A stretch of 64,000 nt of DNA from Cepaea nemoralis. Its lineage: Eukaryota; Mollusca; Gastropoda; Stylommatophora; Helicidae. This document shows, one piece after another, positions 35,556 to 47,897 of this stretch. Position 1 is the stretch's first letter. Each line of letters opens with the position of its first letter. A model generated the notes under the pieces. That model was given only the letters and a program-made list of their open reading frames with translations. It made no database searches and was not told where the DNA came from. Made by a program: the position numbers and the translations under genes. Location of the stretch: positions 1 to 64,000 of the forward strand of contig JACEFZ010011455.1 of the NCBI GenBank assembly GCA_014155875.1. The letters are read 5' to 3'.

Positions 35556-35880
35556 CGTTCACTGGCTGTGAACTCCAGCGTGAAGTCCTGTATGTCGGAT
35601 GAAGACATCCTGTTGTCCAACATCAGTGTGATGTCATACCAGACTGAGGTTTGCGTGAGTATCCGTTGTCCCATGTTTGGCTTATTGGTTTGCTGACTGG
35701 TTGTTCCTCGCCGTGAAGGCAGATACTCTCCGATTTCGGAAGAATCAGCGATTCTACTACGTTAGCCAGGACCACGAAAGGACCTGTTGCCTAGGACGCA
35801 CGACTAGAACGTGTTAGTAGGTCTTGGCCAGTATAGAATTTGGCCCTGGTGCCTTGGAAACACCTCAGTGTCCCATTTAA
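35556..35880. repeat. Unidentified 325-bp non-TTNN block, copy A
   Basis: A complex, GC-moderate sequence (GCTGTGAACTCCAGCG at its start) embedded in the TTNN tract and repeated at 50330-50655 with about 20 differences. No long open frame, no polymerase III boxes and no terminal repeats are evident. It could be a SINE body or an old transposon fragment. Confidence 0.5.
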
Positions 35881-36508
35881 TTTCTTATTTTGTTGGGTAG
35901 TTAATTATTTAGTTGGTTGGGTAGTTAACTATTTAGTTTGTTGGTTAATTAATGATAGAGTTGGTTAGTTAGTTAATTATTTAGTTAGTTGGGTAATTAA
36001 TTATATAGTTGGTTGGTTAGTTAATTATTTAGTTGGTTATTTAGTTAATTATTTACTTATTTAGTTTGTTATTTATTTAGTTGGTTGGTTTGTTAATTAC
36101 ATAGTTGGTTAGTTAGTTGTTTAGTTAGTTAGTTATTTAGTTATTTAATTGGTATTTTAGCTCGTTAGTTGGTTAATTAGTTATTTAGTTGGTTGCTTAG
36201 TTAATTATTTAGTTGGTTAGTTAGTTGGTTATTTAGTCAGTTGGGTAGTTAGTTATTTATTTGGTATTTTGTCTTGTTCGTTGGGTATTTAGTTACTGAG
36301 TTGCTTGGGTAGTTAATCATGTAGTTTTATGGTTATTTAAATATATAATTGGTTAGTTAGTTAGTTAATTATTTAGTCAGTTGGTTGGTTAATTATTTAG
36401 ATGCTTTTTTATTTAATTATTTATTTGGTTAATTAATTGGTTATTTAGTTATTTAGTTAGTTGGTTAGTTAATTAATTATTTAATAACTTAGTTGGTTAT
36501 TTAGTTAG
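35881..36508. repeat. TTNN tetranucleotide repeat, block 3
   Basis: Interrupted at its right end by the Penelope concatemer. The tract resumes at 44136 with sequence corresponding to 51250 in the second duplicon. Confidence 0.85.
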
Positions 36509-39116
36509 TTTGAATAACGAAGACACAAACAATAGATTGCACGATTTATTGCCTGGCATATTTCGCTGCATCTCGTCAGGTACATACTGCAGAAATCACA
36601 CAACTTACGTGAATTAATTAGATAAATCCTTCAAACTGAAATATACACATGTTCGCACAGTAATGTCGATTGTCTACCACGGTAATTTTAAACTGACTAA
36701 CATGTCTTTCTGCTTACACAAGGACGGCTTACGAAGGTTGATTAGAATAGCTTCAGCAAACTTTAACAATCGACTACTTTGTGTGTTGAACAACACACGG
36801 AAGGCACTGTCTCTTTCAACCACGTGCCCACTCTCGAACACGTGTCTCCCGACCGATGAAGCCAGACTTTTCCGGTGTTTCGGCCTGCCTAGGCTACCAT
36901 CTTCTGTGTGTAGTATCTTGTCCAACCAATTCGGGATATGTTCCGAAACCCTGCAATGTAACTGTCGCTCAGTTCTGTCTATGTAGATGGCCTCGCATCT
37001 GCATGTAAATTGGTAAATACAATTTGATTTGGCGTACAAAGCTGCAGGTTCTTTTACTGCTGGGACTGGGATTGGTGTGTTTCTGTACCTGATGACTAGA
37101 GCTGCAGCACAGAATGTTCGCTCGACTGCTGTGGTGAGCCGGTCCCGCAGACGTTGCATTACGTCATCTCCTCGGAAGGTTAGCTGGATGAATACTTTGA
37201 GATTAGGGACTGTAGTTACTTCTGATTTCGGTTTGGGCTGTTGGCAATGGCGCTTTATAAATCCTGTGGACTACCCATTCAGGTTTAAGGTATTCTTCAG
37301 AGTTTTAAATTCCTCTGTCAGTGTGTCCTGAGTGCATATCATCCTAGCACGGTCAAACAGGGTCCGTACTAAGCCCCGTTTGTACTGGACAGGTGCGAAG
37401 CTCTGAAAATTTAAGTATTGGCCAGTCCATGTTTCTTTGCGGTACACCGATCTTTGAATTGTGCCATCTGCTCTACGTCTCATTAGGATATCTAGAAACG
37501 GCAACGCTTCGTTGTGTTCGTGGTCCATAGATAAAGAGATGTTTATATGTGTCTCGTTCATTGTGGCCTGGAACGACGTTGCTTGTAGCTCGTCTGTGGT
37601 GATAATTAGTATATCGTCGACGTAACGACGGTAAAAGGCCAAGTTATTGATTTTTGAGGATCTCTTTTCTTCTAAGTGTGCCATGAAGATGTCCGCTAGA
37701 ATAGGTAAAAGTGGGCGCCCCATGGCCACTCCGTCAATTTGGCGATATGACTTGTTTAGAAAGTTGAATTGTATGTTGGCAGTACATAATTTTAATAGCC
37801 TCTCTAGAATAGCTGATGGTATGCCTAGGTTTAGTTGTTTGTCTCTAATGCGTTCGCTTATTATATTCACGGTCTCATCTAATGGAACGTTGGTGAATAA
37901 AGAGGCAATATCCATGCATGCCATGTGTTTGTTGTTTATGTCCATAGTGTCCAATAATTCCACCAGTTCGAATGTATCCCTGAGTGTTCTTTGATCGAAG
38001 GACTGTCGTACTAGCTTTAAAATTTCAGCTAGCCATCTCGCCATTCGGTGTTGTGCCAAGTTAACCATGGAAAGGATCGGTCTTAGTGGGATGCCGGGCT
38101 TGTGAAGTTTGGGTAGACCGTACATCTGAGGTGTTTAGGAGCCACGCGGTGTGAGCGTTTTTGCAGTGGCCTCACTGATGAGTCCTGCATTCACAAGTGA
38201 CTGGATTTCTTTCCTCATTTTTGCATCCAGGTCCTCCGACTTGTTGACTGTTTGTTCTACTCTGAATTTAGATGCGTCTGATAATATATCATCCATTTTT
38301 CTCTGGTAGTCTGATATGTCCATCAGTACTGCACCACTCCCTTTGTCAGGTTTCAATATTACAAGGGTTTTGTTGGCCTTTAACGCTTTTAAGGCAGTAA
38401 GGTGTTCGTTGGTCAGCGGACATGTCTGTTTAGAGGGGGTTGTGCGATACTGGTGTTCTAAATCTACCAGTTTGGCCTTCAGCCACCCGACTGACTCAGC
38501 AGAAGTAGGTGATAACTTGGAGACTTGATCAAACAACATTTTAAATTGTGCTTGCGACTCAACACGGTTAATGTGTTTGGGCTTTATGCAGAATTTTAAT
38601 CCGTATGCAAGGGCCTCCGTTTCAATGTTGTTGAGTACGTACGACGATAAGTTCCTCACATATTTCTCTGGGTTGTCTAGTACTGACGTAGTTATCTTTT
38701 CAGTGCTCAGTGATTTGTTGAGGCGAGCATTCTCTGCGATTTTCACCTTGTACACTGTTTCTGTACAGAATTTGGTGAACTTCAAGTAGCCATACAAGCT
38801 CAATTCTTTGGTGACGTAGTAGGCAGAACTGTGTGTGCGCTTGAGGTTGGCCAGCTTTAGACTGGGTTTCTTCTATCTGGTTTTTTGTCAGTCGTCTCAG
38901 GTTTTTTCTTGTTGGACATATTCTGTCCGCCCTGAGAGATCTGAAATACCGGTGAGGGAATATTCCCGTCTTTAGGCATTCCTCGAGAAATCTCAATCGA
39001 CACTCCTGTACCGATATTTTACACTTCAGCTTGAGTAATCCATCCAATCGCTTCACTGTTGGTAATGGAAGGCGACGTTTCAGAAATTCAAAACAATGTT
39101 TTCCCGTGATGAATTT
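36509..39116 (-). mobile_element. Penelope-like element copy P1 (full-length unit, mutated)
   Basis: One 2605-bp Penelope unit on the minus strand. The frame starts at 39176 in the shared terminal region (the pseudo-LTR between P1 and P2) and ends at LKLPW plus stop (36674). It carries reverse transcriptase (LPKLHKPGIPLRPIL, MDIASLFTNVPLDET, YRRYVDDILIIT) and a C-terminal GIY-YIG nuclease (IYIDRTERQL, with Asp for the usual Gly of YIG). A frameshift near 38860 and stops near 38130 and 37270 (CAA to TAA, TAC to TAG) break it. The left terminus lacks the last ~26 bp seen in P4. Confidence 0.92.
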
Positions 39117-40979
39117 GAATAACGAAGACACAAACAATAGATTGCACGATTTATTGCCTGGCATATTTCGCTGCATCTCGTCAGGTACATACTGCAGAAA
39201 TCACACAACTTACGTGAATTAATTAGATAAATCCTTCAAACTGAAATATACACATGTTCGCACAGTAATGTCGATTGTCTACCACGGTAATTTTAAACTG
39301 ACTAACATGTCTTTCTGCTTACACAAGGACGGCTTACGAAGGTTGATTAGAATAGCTTCAGCAAACTTTAACAATCGACTACTTTGTGTGTTGAACAACA
39401 CACGGAAGGCACTGTCTCTTTCAACCACGTGACCACTCTCGAACACGTGTCTCCCGAACGATGAAGCCAGACTTTTCCGGTGTGTCGGCCTGCCTAGGCT
39501 ACCATCTTCTGTGTGTAGTATCTTGTCCAACCAATTCGGGATATGTTCCGAAACCCTGCAATGTAACTGTCGCTCAGTTCTGCCTATGTAGATGGCCTCG
39601 CATCTGCATGTAAATTGGTAAATACAATTTGATTTGGCGTACAAAGCTACAGGTTCTTTTACTGCTGGGACTGGGATTGGTGTGTTTCTGTACCTGATGA
39701 CTAGAGCTGCAGCACAGAATGTTCGCTCGACTGCTGTGGTGAGCCGGTCCCGCAGACGTTGCATTACGTCATCTCCTCGGAAGGTTAGCTGGATGAATAC
39801 TTTGACTTTAGGGACTGTAGTTACTTCTGATTTCGGTTTGGGCTGTTGGCAGTGGCGCTTTATAAATCCTGTGGAGTACCCATTCAGGTTTAAGGCATTC
39901 TTCAGAGTTTTAAATTCCTCTGTCAGTGTGTCCTGGGTGCATATCTTCCTAGCACGGTCAAACAGGGTCCGTACTAAGCCCCGTTTGTACTGGACAGGTG
40001 CGAAGCTCTGAAAATTTAAGTATTGGCCAGTCCATGTTTCTTTGCGGTACACCGATCTTTGAATTGTGCCATCTGCTCTACGTCTCATTAGGATATCTAG
40101 AAACGGCAACGCTTCGTTGTGTTCGTGTTCCATAGATAAAGAGATGTTTATATGTGTCTCGTTCATTGTGGCCTGGAACGACGTTGCTTGTAGCTCGTCT
40201 GTGGTGATAATTAGTATATCGTCCACGTAACGACGGTAAAAGGCCAAGTTATTGATTTCTGAGGATCTCTTTTCTTCTAAGTGTGCCATGAAGATGTCCG
40301 CTAGAATAGGTCCAAGTGGGCTCCCCATGGCCACTCCGTCAATTTGGCGATATGACTTGTTTAGAAAGTTGAATTGTATGTTGGCAGTACATAATTTTAA
40401 TAGCCTCTCTAGAATAGCTGATGGTATGCCTAGTTTTAGTTGTTTGTCTCTAATGCGTTCGCTTATTATATTCACGGTCTCATCTAATGGAACGTTGGTG
40501 AATAAAGAGGCAATATCCATGCATGCCATGTGTTTGTTGTTTATGTCCATAGTATCCAATAATTCCACCAGTTCGAATGTATCCCTGAGTGTTCTTGGAT
40601 CGAAGGACTGTCGTACTGGCTTTAAAATTTCAGCTAGCCATCTCGCCATTCGGTGTTGTGCCGAGTTAACCATGGAAAGGATCGGTCTTAGTGGGATGCC
40701 GGGCTTGTGAAGCTTGGGTAGACTGTACATCTGAGGTGTTTGGGAGCCACGCGGTGTGAGCGTTTTTGCAGTGGCCTCACTGATGAGTCCTGCATTCACA
40801 AGTGACTGGATTTCTTTCCTCATTTTTGCATCCAGGTCCTCCGACTTGTTGACTGTTTGCTCTACTCTGAATTTAGATGCGTCTGATAATATATCATCCA
40901 TTTTTCTCTGGTAGTCTGATATGTCCATCAGTATTGCACCACTCCCTTTGTCAGGTTTCAATATTACAAGAGTTTTGTT
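39117..40979 (-). mobile_element. Penelope-like element copy P2 (5'-truncated)
   Basis: Head-to-tail with P1 on the minus strand. A 560-residue intact frame (39279-40961) begins inside the reverse transcriptase at the KPDKGSG motif and runs through MGSPLGPILADIF, YRRYVDDILI and the full GIY-YIG domain (AIYIGRTERQLHCRVSEH) to the LKLPW stop. Only the N-terminal third is missing. It is near-identical to P4 in the shared part, so both are young. Its truncated 5' end faces P3 across a 23-bp AT spacer. Confidence 0.92.
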
Positions 40980-41002
40980 TTACAAAGTTTTTTTAAAATT
41001 TT

Positions 41003-41340
41003 TTTACATGCAGATGCGAGGCCATCTACATAGGCAGAACTGAGCGACAGTTACATTGCAGGGTTTCGGAACATATCCCGAATTGGTTGGACAAGATACT
41101 ACACACAGAAGATGGTAGCCTAGGCAGGCCGACACACCGGAAAAGTCTGGCTTCATCGGTCGGGAGACACGTGTTCGAGAGTGGTCACGTGGTTGCAAGA
41201 GACAGTGCCTTCCGTGTGTTGTTCAACACACAAAGTAGTCGATTGTTAAAGTTTGCTGAAGCTATTCTAATCAACCTTCGTAAGCCGTCCTTGTGTAAGC
41301 AGAAAGACATGTTAGTCAGTTTAAAATTACCGTGGTAGAC
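41003..41340 (+). mobile_element. Penelope-like element copy P3 (3' fragment)
   Basis: Plus-strand piece holding only the last part of the GIY-YIG domain (from the codons for TCRCEAIYIGRTER on) to the stop after LKLPW at 41338. The 3' region runs on without a break into the P4 start codon at 41441, so P3 and P4 are head-to-tail. Confidence 0.88.
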
Positions 41341-41440
41341 AATCGATATTACTGTGCGAACATGTGTATATTTCAGTTTGAAGGATTTATCTAATTAATT
41401 CACGTAAGTTGTGTGATTTCTGCAGTATGTACCTGACGAG

Positions 41441-43943
41441 ATGCAGCGAAATATGCCAGGCAATAAATCGTGCAATCTATTGTTTGTGTCTTCGTTATTC
41501 AAATTCATCACGGGAAAACATTGTTTTGAATTTCTGAAACGTCGCCTTCCATTACCAACAGTGAAGCGATTGGATGGATTACTCAAGCTGAAGTGTAAAA
41601 TATCGGTACAGGAGTGTCGATTGAGATTTCTCGAGGAATGCCTAAAGACGGGAATATTCCCTCACCGGTATTTCAGATCTCTCAGGGCGGACAGAATATG
41701 TCCAACAAGAAAAAACCTGAGACGACTGACAAAAAACCAGATAGAAGAAACCCAGTCTAAACTGGCCAACCTCAAGCGCACACACAGTTCTGCCTACTAC
41801 GTCACCAAAGAATTGAGCTTGTATGGCTACTTGAAGTTCACCAAATTCTGTACAGAAACAGTGTACAAGGTGAAAATCGCAGAGAATGCTCGCCTCAACA
41901 AATCACTGAGCACTGAAAAGATAACTACGTCAGTACTAGACAACCCAGAGAAATATGTGAGGAACTTATCGTCGTACGTACTCAACAACATTGAAACGGA
42001 GGCCCTTGCATACGGATTAAAATTCTGCATAAAGCCCAAACACATTAACCGTGTTGAGTCGCAAGCACAATTTGAAATGTTGTTTGATCAAGTCTCCAAG
42101 TTATCACCTACTTCTGCTGAGTCAGTCGGGTGGCTGAAGGCCAAACTGGTAGATTTAGAACACCAGTATCGCACAACCCCCTCTAAACAGACATGTCCGC
42201 TGACCAACGAACACCTTACTGCCTTAAAAGCGTTAAAGGCCAACAAAACCCTTGTAATATTGAAACCTGACAAAGGGAGTGGTGCAGTACTGATGGACAT
42301 ATCAGACTACCAGAGAAAAATGGATGATATATTATCAGACGCATCTAAATTCAGAGTAGAGCAAACAGTCAACAAGTCGGAGGACCTGGATGCAAAAATG
42401 AGGAAAGAAATCCAGTCACTTGTGAATGCAGGACTCATCAGTGAGGCCACTGCAAAAACGCTCACACCGCGTGGCTCCCAAACACCTCAGATGTACGGTC
42501 TACCCAAGCTTCACAAGCCCGGCATCCCACTAAGACCGATCCTTTCCATGGTTAACTCGGCACAACACCGAATGGCGAGATGGCTAGCTGAAATTTTAAA
42601 GCCAGTACGACAGTCCTTCGATCCAAGAACACTCAGGGATACATTCGAACTGGTGGAATTATTGGATACTATGGACATAAACAACAAACACATGGCATGC
42701 ATGGATATTGCCTCTTTATTCACCAACGTTCCATTAGATGAGACCGTGAATATAATAAGCGAACGCATTAGAGACAAACAACTAAAACTAGGCATACCAT
42801 CAGCTATTCTAGAGAGGCTATTAAAATTATGTACTGCCAACATACAATTCAACTTTCTAAACAAGTCATATCGCCAAATTGACGGAGTGGCCATGGGGAG
42901 CCCACTTGGACCTATTCTAGCGGACATCTTCATGGCACACTTAGAAGAAAAGAGATCCTCAGAAATCAATAACTTGGCCTTTTACCGTCGTTACGTGGAC
43001 GATATACTAATTATCACCACAGACGAGCTACAAGCAACGTCGTTCCAGGCCACAATGAACGAGACACATATAAACATCTCTTTATCTATGGAACACGAAC
43101 ACAACGAAGCGTTGCCGTTTCTAGATATCCTAATGAGACGTAGAGCAGATGGCACAATTCAAAGATCGGTGTACCGCAAAGAAACATGGACTGGCCAATA
43201 CTTAAATTTTCAGAGCTTCGCACCTGTCCAGTACAAACGGGGCTTAGTACGGACCCTGTTTGACCGTGCTAGGAAGATATGCACCCAGGACACACTGACA
43301 GAGGAATTTAAAACTCTGAAGAATGCCTTAAACCTGAATGGGTACTCCACAAGATTTATAAAGCGCCATTGCCAACAGCCCAAACCGAAATCAGAAGTAA
43401 CTACAGTCCCTAAACTCAAAGTATTCATCCAGCTAACCTTCCGAGGAGATGACGTAATGCAACGTCTGCGGGACCGGCTCACCACAGCAGTCGAGCGAAC
43501 ATTCTGTGCTGCAGCTCTAGTCATCAGGTACAGAAACACACCGATCCCAGTCCCAGCAGTAAAAGAACCTGTAGCTTTGTACGCCAAATCAAATTGTATT
43601 TACCAATTTACATGCAGATGCGAGGCCATCTACATAGGCAGAACTGAGCGACAGTTACATTGCAGGGTTTCGGAACATATTCCGAATTGGTTGGACAAGA
43701 TACTACACACAGAAGATGGTAGCCTAGGCAGGCCGACACACCGGAAAAGTCTGGCTTCATCGGTCGGGAGACACTGTGCTCGAGAGTGGTCACGTGGTTG
43801 AAAGAGACAGTGCCTTCCGTGTGTTGTTCAACACACAAAGTAGTCGATTGTTAAAGTTTGCTGAAGCTATTCTAATCAACCTTCGTAAGCCGTCCTTGTG
43901 TAAGCAGAAAGACATGTTAGTCAGTTTAAAATTACCGTGGTAG
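41441..43943 (+). CDS. Penelope reverse transcriptase / GIY-YIG endonuclease (copy P4)
   Basis: The most complete copy. The start at 41441 is the Met common to all copies and falls in the pseudo-LTR. Residues 1-250 are an N-terminal extension rich in basic and helical sequence. Reverse transcriptase spans about 255-600: KPDKGSG 276-282, LPKLHKPGIPLRPIL 354-368, MDIASLFTN 421-429, MGSPLGPILADIF 485-497, and catalytic YVDD 518-521. A linker (VMQRLRDRL) leads to the GIY-YIG nuclease from about 719, with AIYIGRTERQLHCRVSEH. The frame is open for 786 residues; then a one-base insertion near 43774 (GACACTGTGCTC against GACACGTGTTC in P3) shifts it, and the true tail to LKLPW is in the next frame. 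Without that base the protein would be about 833 residues. Such proteins copy their RNA and cut target DNA in the nucleus. Confidence 0.93.
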
Positions 43944-44135
43944 ACAATCGACATTACTTTGCGAACATGTGTATATTTCAGTTTGAAGGATTTATCTAAT
44001 TAATTCACGTAAGTTGTGTGATTTCTGCAGTATGTACCTGACGAGATGCAGCGAAATATGCCAGGCAATAAATCGTGCAATCTATTGTTTGTGTCTTCGT
44101 TATTCAAATTCATCACGGGAAAACATTGTTTTGAA
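43944..44135 (+). repeat. Pseudo-LTR / 3' terminus of Penelope copy P4
   Basis: Contains the 3' flank of the coding region plus the first ~95 bp of a following unit's coding frame, ending AACATTGTTTTGAA. The nested copy at 24366 ends at the identical base. TTTAGTTAGTT follows, as it also precedes P1, but the TTNN background makes a target duplication unprovable. Confidence 0.85.
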
Positions 44136-44283
44136 TTTAGTTAGTTAGTAATTAATTATTTTGTTGGTCAGTTAGTTGGTTAGCTTTGTATTTGATTGGT
44201 TTGCTAGTTTAAGTAGTTAGTTAGGTGGTTAGTTAGTTGGTTATTTTGTTAGGTGGTTGGTTATTTAGTTTGTTGGCTGTTGC
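44136..44283. repeat. TTNN tetranucleotide repeat, block 3 continued
   Basis: The right-hand part of the tract opened by the Penelope insertion; it aligns with 51250-51385 (AATTTTGTTGGTCAGTTAG). It ends at TTGGCTG, where the duplicon stops. Confidence 0.85.
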
Positions 44284-44887
44284 CATGCGACATATCGGGG
44301 TGTATAAATATTCCAACAATAACTGGATAAACCAACACGGCTCGAAAGCAATAGCAGGTGTTAGAAGCCAAAACGAACTGAAATGACTGAGTCCACTCAG
44401 TTAACTTTTAACAGTTACGACACCGTTTAATTTCGCAGCTTACAGGCTTGTCTCACACAACAACAATAACTAATTACTGTACCTGTTCTGACCAGGTTGG
44501 GCAGTAAGAATATTATAATTAAGATTAATGATATGTTGCAAGCCATCTCCGCTCGAATATTAATAATGTCTTATGTCCTTGTTCGTCCTCACGGAATCCT
44601 TCTCTCAATCCGCCAAGTATCCTTCGTGCCGCTTCCAAGACATCCAGTTTTCTGGGTTCGTCTGCCTGTTTATTTGTGGCTACGATAAGTGTTGCTTCTA
44701 CAGATTGTCTCTTCCATTTCCAAGTAATAATTCTGCCACTGATGCGCTATCAAGCCAATATCTAGCCGACCTATCGTTCCAGAATCAACATGAGCTGCCG
44801 CCTTGATGAATCTCCCAAGTCAGTCTCCCCGTTTTTTGTTATTGACATTGCCCTGTGACGATTCTGTGTTGTCACGTCATCTCCTTC
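44284..44887. other. Unique 600-bp spacer between the two duplicons
   Basis: No repeat, element or conserved frame recognised. The open frames (63 and 77 codons, plus strand) have no recognisable domain. The sequence passes directly into the first unit of array 2 (CTTCGCAAGTGGG), so it may be a piece of intron or an unknown element lying between the copies. Confidence 0.45.
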
Positions 44888-45675
44888 GCAAGTGGGTATG
44901 GGCTGTGTGGTCATAGATGTACTCAGGCAGCAAGTGGGTATGGGCTGTGTGGTCATAGATGTACTCAGGCAGCAAGTGGGTATGAGCTGTGTGGTCATAG
45001 ATGTACTCAGGCAGCAAGTGGGTATGAGCTGTGTGGTCATAGATGTACTCACGCAGCAAATGGGTATGGGCTGTGTGATCATAGATGTTCTCAGGCAGCA
45101 AGTGGGTATGGGCTGTGTGGTCATAGATGCACTCAGGCAGCAAGTGGGTATGGGCTGTGTGGTCATAGATGTACTCACGCAGCAAGTGGGTATAAGCTGT
45201 GTGGTCATAGATGTACTCAGGCAGCAAGTGGGTATAAGCTGTGTGGTCATAGATGTACTCAGGCAGCATGTGGGATGGGCTGTGTGGTCATAGATGTACT
45301 CAGGCAGCATGTGGGTATGGGCTGTGTGGTCATAGATGTACTCAGGCAGCAAGTGGGTATGAGATGTGTGGTCATAGATGTACTCAGGCAGCAAGTGGGT
45401 ATAAGATGTGTGGTCATAGATGTACTCAGGCAGCATGTGGGTATGGGCTGTGTGGTCATAGATGTACTCAGGCAGCAAGTGGGTATCAGATGTGTGGTCA
45501 TAGATGTACTCAGGCAGCAAGTGGGTATGAGCTGTGTGGTCATAGATGTACTCAGGCAGCAAGTGGGTATGGGCTGTGTGGTCATAGATGTACTCACGCA
45601 GCAAGTGGGTATAAGCTGTGTGGTCATAGATGTACTCACGCAGCAAGTGGGTATGAGCTGTGTCGTCATAGATGT
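44888..45675. repeat. 42-bp minisatellite array 2 (about 19 units)
   Basis: Same unit as array 1 with its own variants (GGGTATAAGCTG, GCAGCATGTGGG). It ends in the same unique sequence (AGCAAGGACTGCAGTCTC) and a C run, at the same distance from the next exon. The copy-number difference from array 1 (19 against 59) shows expansion or contraction since the block duplicated. Confidence 0.95.
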
Positions 45676-45823
45676 AGCAAGGACTGCAGTCTCAAGTGTG
45701 AAGAGGATGGGTTCCCTCCCCCCCCCCCCCCCCCCTATATACTGATGTTATAGACGTGGTTTGAGTCAGTAGTGAAATCATGAGACCTACGAGTCTATTT
45801 CTGTTTTCTTATTTATGACGCAG

Positions 45824-45964
45824 GTTGTTCCAATGGATACTATGGTGTCAACTGCAAAGACACGTGTAGTCCACATTGTGGTCAGAATGGCGACTGCCGT
45901 GCAGTGGATGGAGTGTGTGTCCATGGATGCGAGGCTGGCTACATGAATCCAACATGCAATGATA
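45824..45964 (+). CDS. EGF-like exon 4 (141 bp)
   Basis: The duplicate of exon 2, with the same acceptor (ATTTATGACGCAG) and donor (GTAAGAGA). It encodes CSNGYYGVNC: Val replaces Ala, and Arg replaces Leu after GDC. Open, phase 1-1, eight cysteines. Confidence 0.82.
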
Positions 45965-46121
45965 GTAAGAGAGTTAGAGAAATGATTTTCATAGACATGT
46001 TTATCACGTACCCTTTTTGTAAAATGTAAAACTTAATATCTACACACATTGGCCCTATTAATTTATTACACTAATTTTGTCTGTCTCTCTCTCTGTCTGT
46101 CTACAAGTCTGCCTGCCCGTC

Positions 46122-47418
46122 TAGGTTAATTGGTTATTTCATTAGTTGGTTAGTTAGTTAGTTGATTATTTAGTTAGTTGGTTGGTTAGTTAGTTATTTA
46201 GTTAGTTGGTTGATAAGTTAGATAGTTGGTTATTAAGTTAGTTGTTTGGTTATTTAGTTGCTTAGCTACTAGTTTGTTAATTAGTTATTTAGTTAGTTGG
46301 TTAGTTAATTATTTAGTTGGTTTTTTAGTTGATTATTTAGTCAGCTGGTTAGGTAATTAGTTAGTTGGTTGGTTATTTAATTATTTAGTTAGTTGGTTAG
46401 TTAATTATTTTATCAATTGGTTAGTTAATTATTAAGTTGATTAGTTAATCGGTTATTTAAAATCGGGTTTTAAAAAAAAAAATTTTTTTTAAATATATTT
46501 TTTAGTTAATCGATTATTTAGTTGGTATGGTATTGATTAATTAGTGATTTAGTTAGCTGGTTAGTTAATTATGTAGGTGGTTAGTTAGTTAATTATTTAA
46601 TTGTTTTTTGTGTTATTAAGTTGGTAGTTGTGCTTGTTAGTTGGTTAATTAGTTATTTAATTAATTGAATAGTAAATTATTTAGTTGGTTGGTTATTTAA
46701 TTATTTCGTTGGTTGGTTACTTAATTATTTAGTTTGTCTTTTGGCGTGTTTGCTGGTTAAGTAAGTTATTTAGTTGGTTGCTTAGTTAAGTAGTTAGTTG
46801 GTTGGTTAATTAATTATTTTGTTGGTTAGTTAGTTAGTTAATTATTTAATTAGTTGGTTTGTTAATTATTTAGTTGAGTGCTTAGTAAATTATTTAGTTA
46901 GTTGTTTGGTTATTCATTTAGTTAGTTGTTTATTTAGTTGGTATTTTAGATTGTTAGTTGGTTAATTAGATATTAAGTTAGTTGGTTAGTTAATTAATTA
47001 TTTGGTTATTTAATTGGTTATTTAGTTAATTAGTTAGTTAATTATTTAGTTGGTCGTTTAGTTCGTTAGCTTGATATTTGGTTGGTTAGCTAGTTTAGAT
47101 AGTTATTTAGTTGGTTAGTTACTTGGCTAGTTGTTAGGTGGTTTGTTAGTTAGTTTTTTGGCTGGTTAGTTAATTAGTTAGTTAATTAGTTGGTTAGTTA
47201 GCTATTTAGTTGGTTTGTTAAGTGTTTAGTTCGTTAGTTAACTGGTTGGTTAGTTTAGGTAGTTAGTTAGTTTATTAGTTAGTTGGTTAGTTACTTATTT
47301 AGATTGTTAGTTAGTTGGTAAGTTACTTATGAAGTTTGTTAGTTAGTTGGTTAGTTAGTTATGCAGTTTGTTATTTAGTTGGTTAGTTAGTTATGCAGTT
47401 TGTTAGTTAGTTGGTTAG
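46122..47418. repeat. TTNN tetranucleotide repeat, block 4
   Basis: Aligns along its length with block 1. At about 46458-46518 it holds an insertion not in block 1: AATCGGGTTTT, an A run and a T run, flanked by a 16-bp near-duplicate (AGTTAATCGGTTATTT and AGTTAATCGATTATTT). Confidence 0.85.
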
Positions 47419-47584
47419 CTTGTGTACGTAAGATTATCCTCACTGCACATTGAACTATTCATTCCATAATGCTGGATGACGTTGTTGAGTGCATGGGTTA
47501 AAATGAATGAAATATTCTGAAAGATGTTGATATATCCTCATGATGTTGTCATGATGTCCTCATGATGTTCTCATGATATTCTCA

Positions 47585-47705
47585 TGCGCTGTATGGCCTT
47601 GTATGCAGCAACAAATGCAGTCGCAAATCTTTGCATGATGGTGGGCAAGTTTGTGAGCCTATTTCTGCAAATGTCTGAAGGACTTGCATTGAACGCAGTG
47701 GTAAC
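47585..47705 (+). pseudogene. Decayed EGF-like exon upstream of exon 5
   Basis: Sister of the 34045 relic, with the same lost acceptor, the same Cys-to-Ser change and the same premature stop after EPISANV. The damage therefore preceded the block duplication. Confidence 0.65.
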
Positions 47706-47897
47706 TACATCGAAAAGAAGATGATTTTTTCTTTACGTTTTTCCCTCAGAATATGATAATAAAACACACTCACATTTAAGGCTTTAATTTGAAGATACAT
47801 CCGACCCCTCGTATACTGATGTTATAAACATGGATTGAGTCAGTAGTGAAATCATTAGACGTATGGGTTTATTTCTGTATTCTTGTCTATGACGCAG

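Noticed and set aside
39634..43587. Frames of 70-152 codons antisense to the Penelope genes
   Set aside because: Shadows of the conserved coding strand; they recur wherever the Penelope sequence recurs.
44497..44806. Small plus-strand genes in the unique spacer
   Set aside because: Two overlapping short frames with no start context, domain or splice signal.
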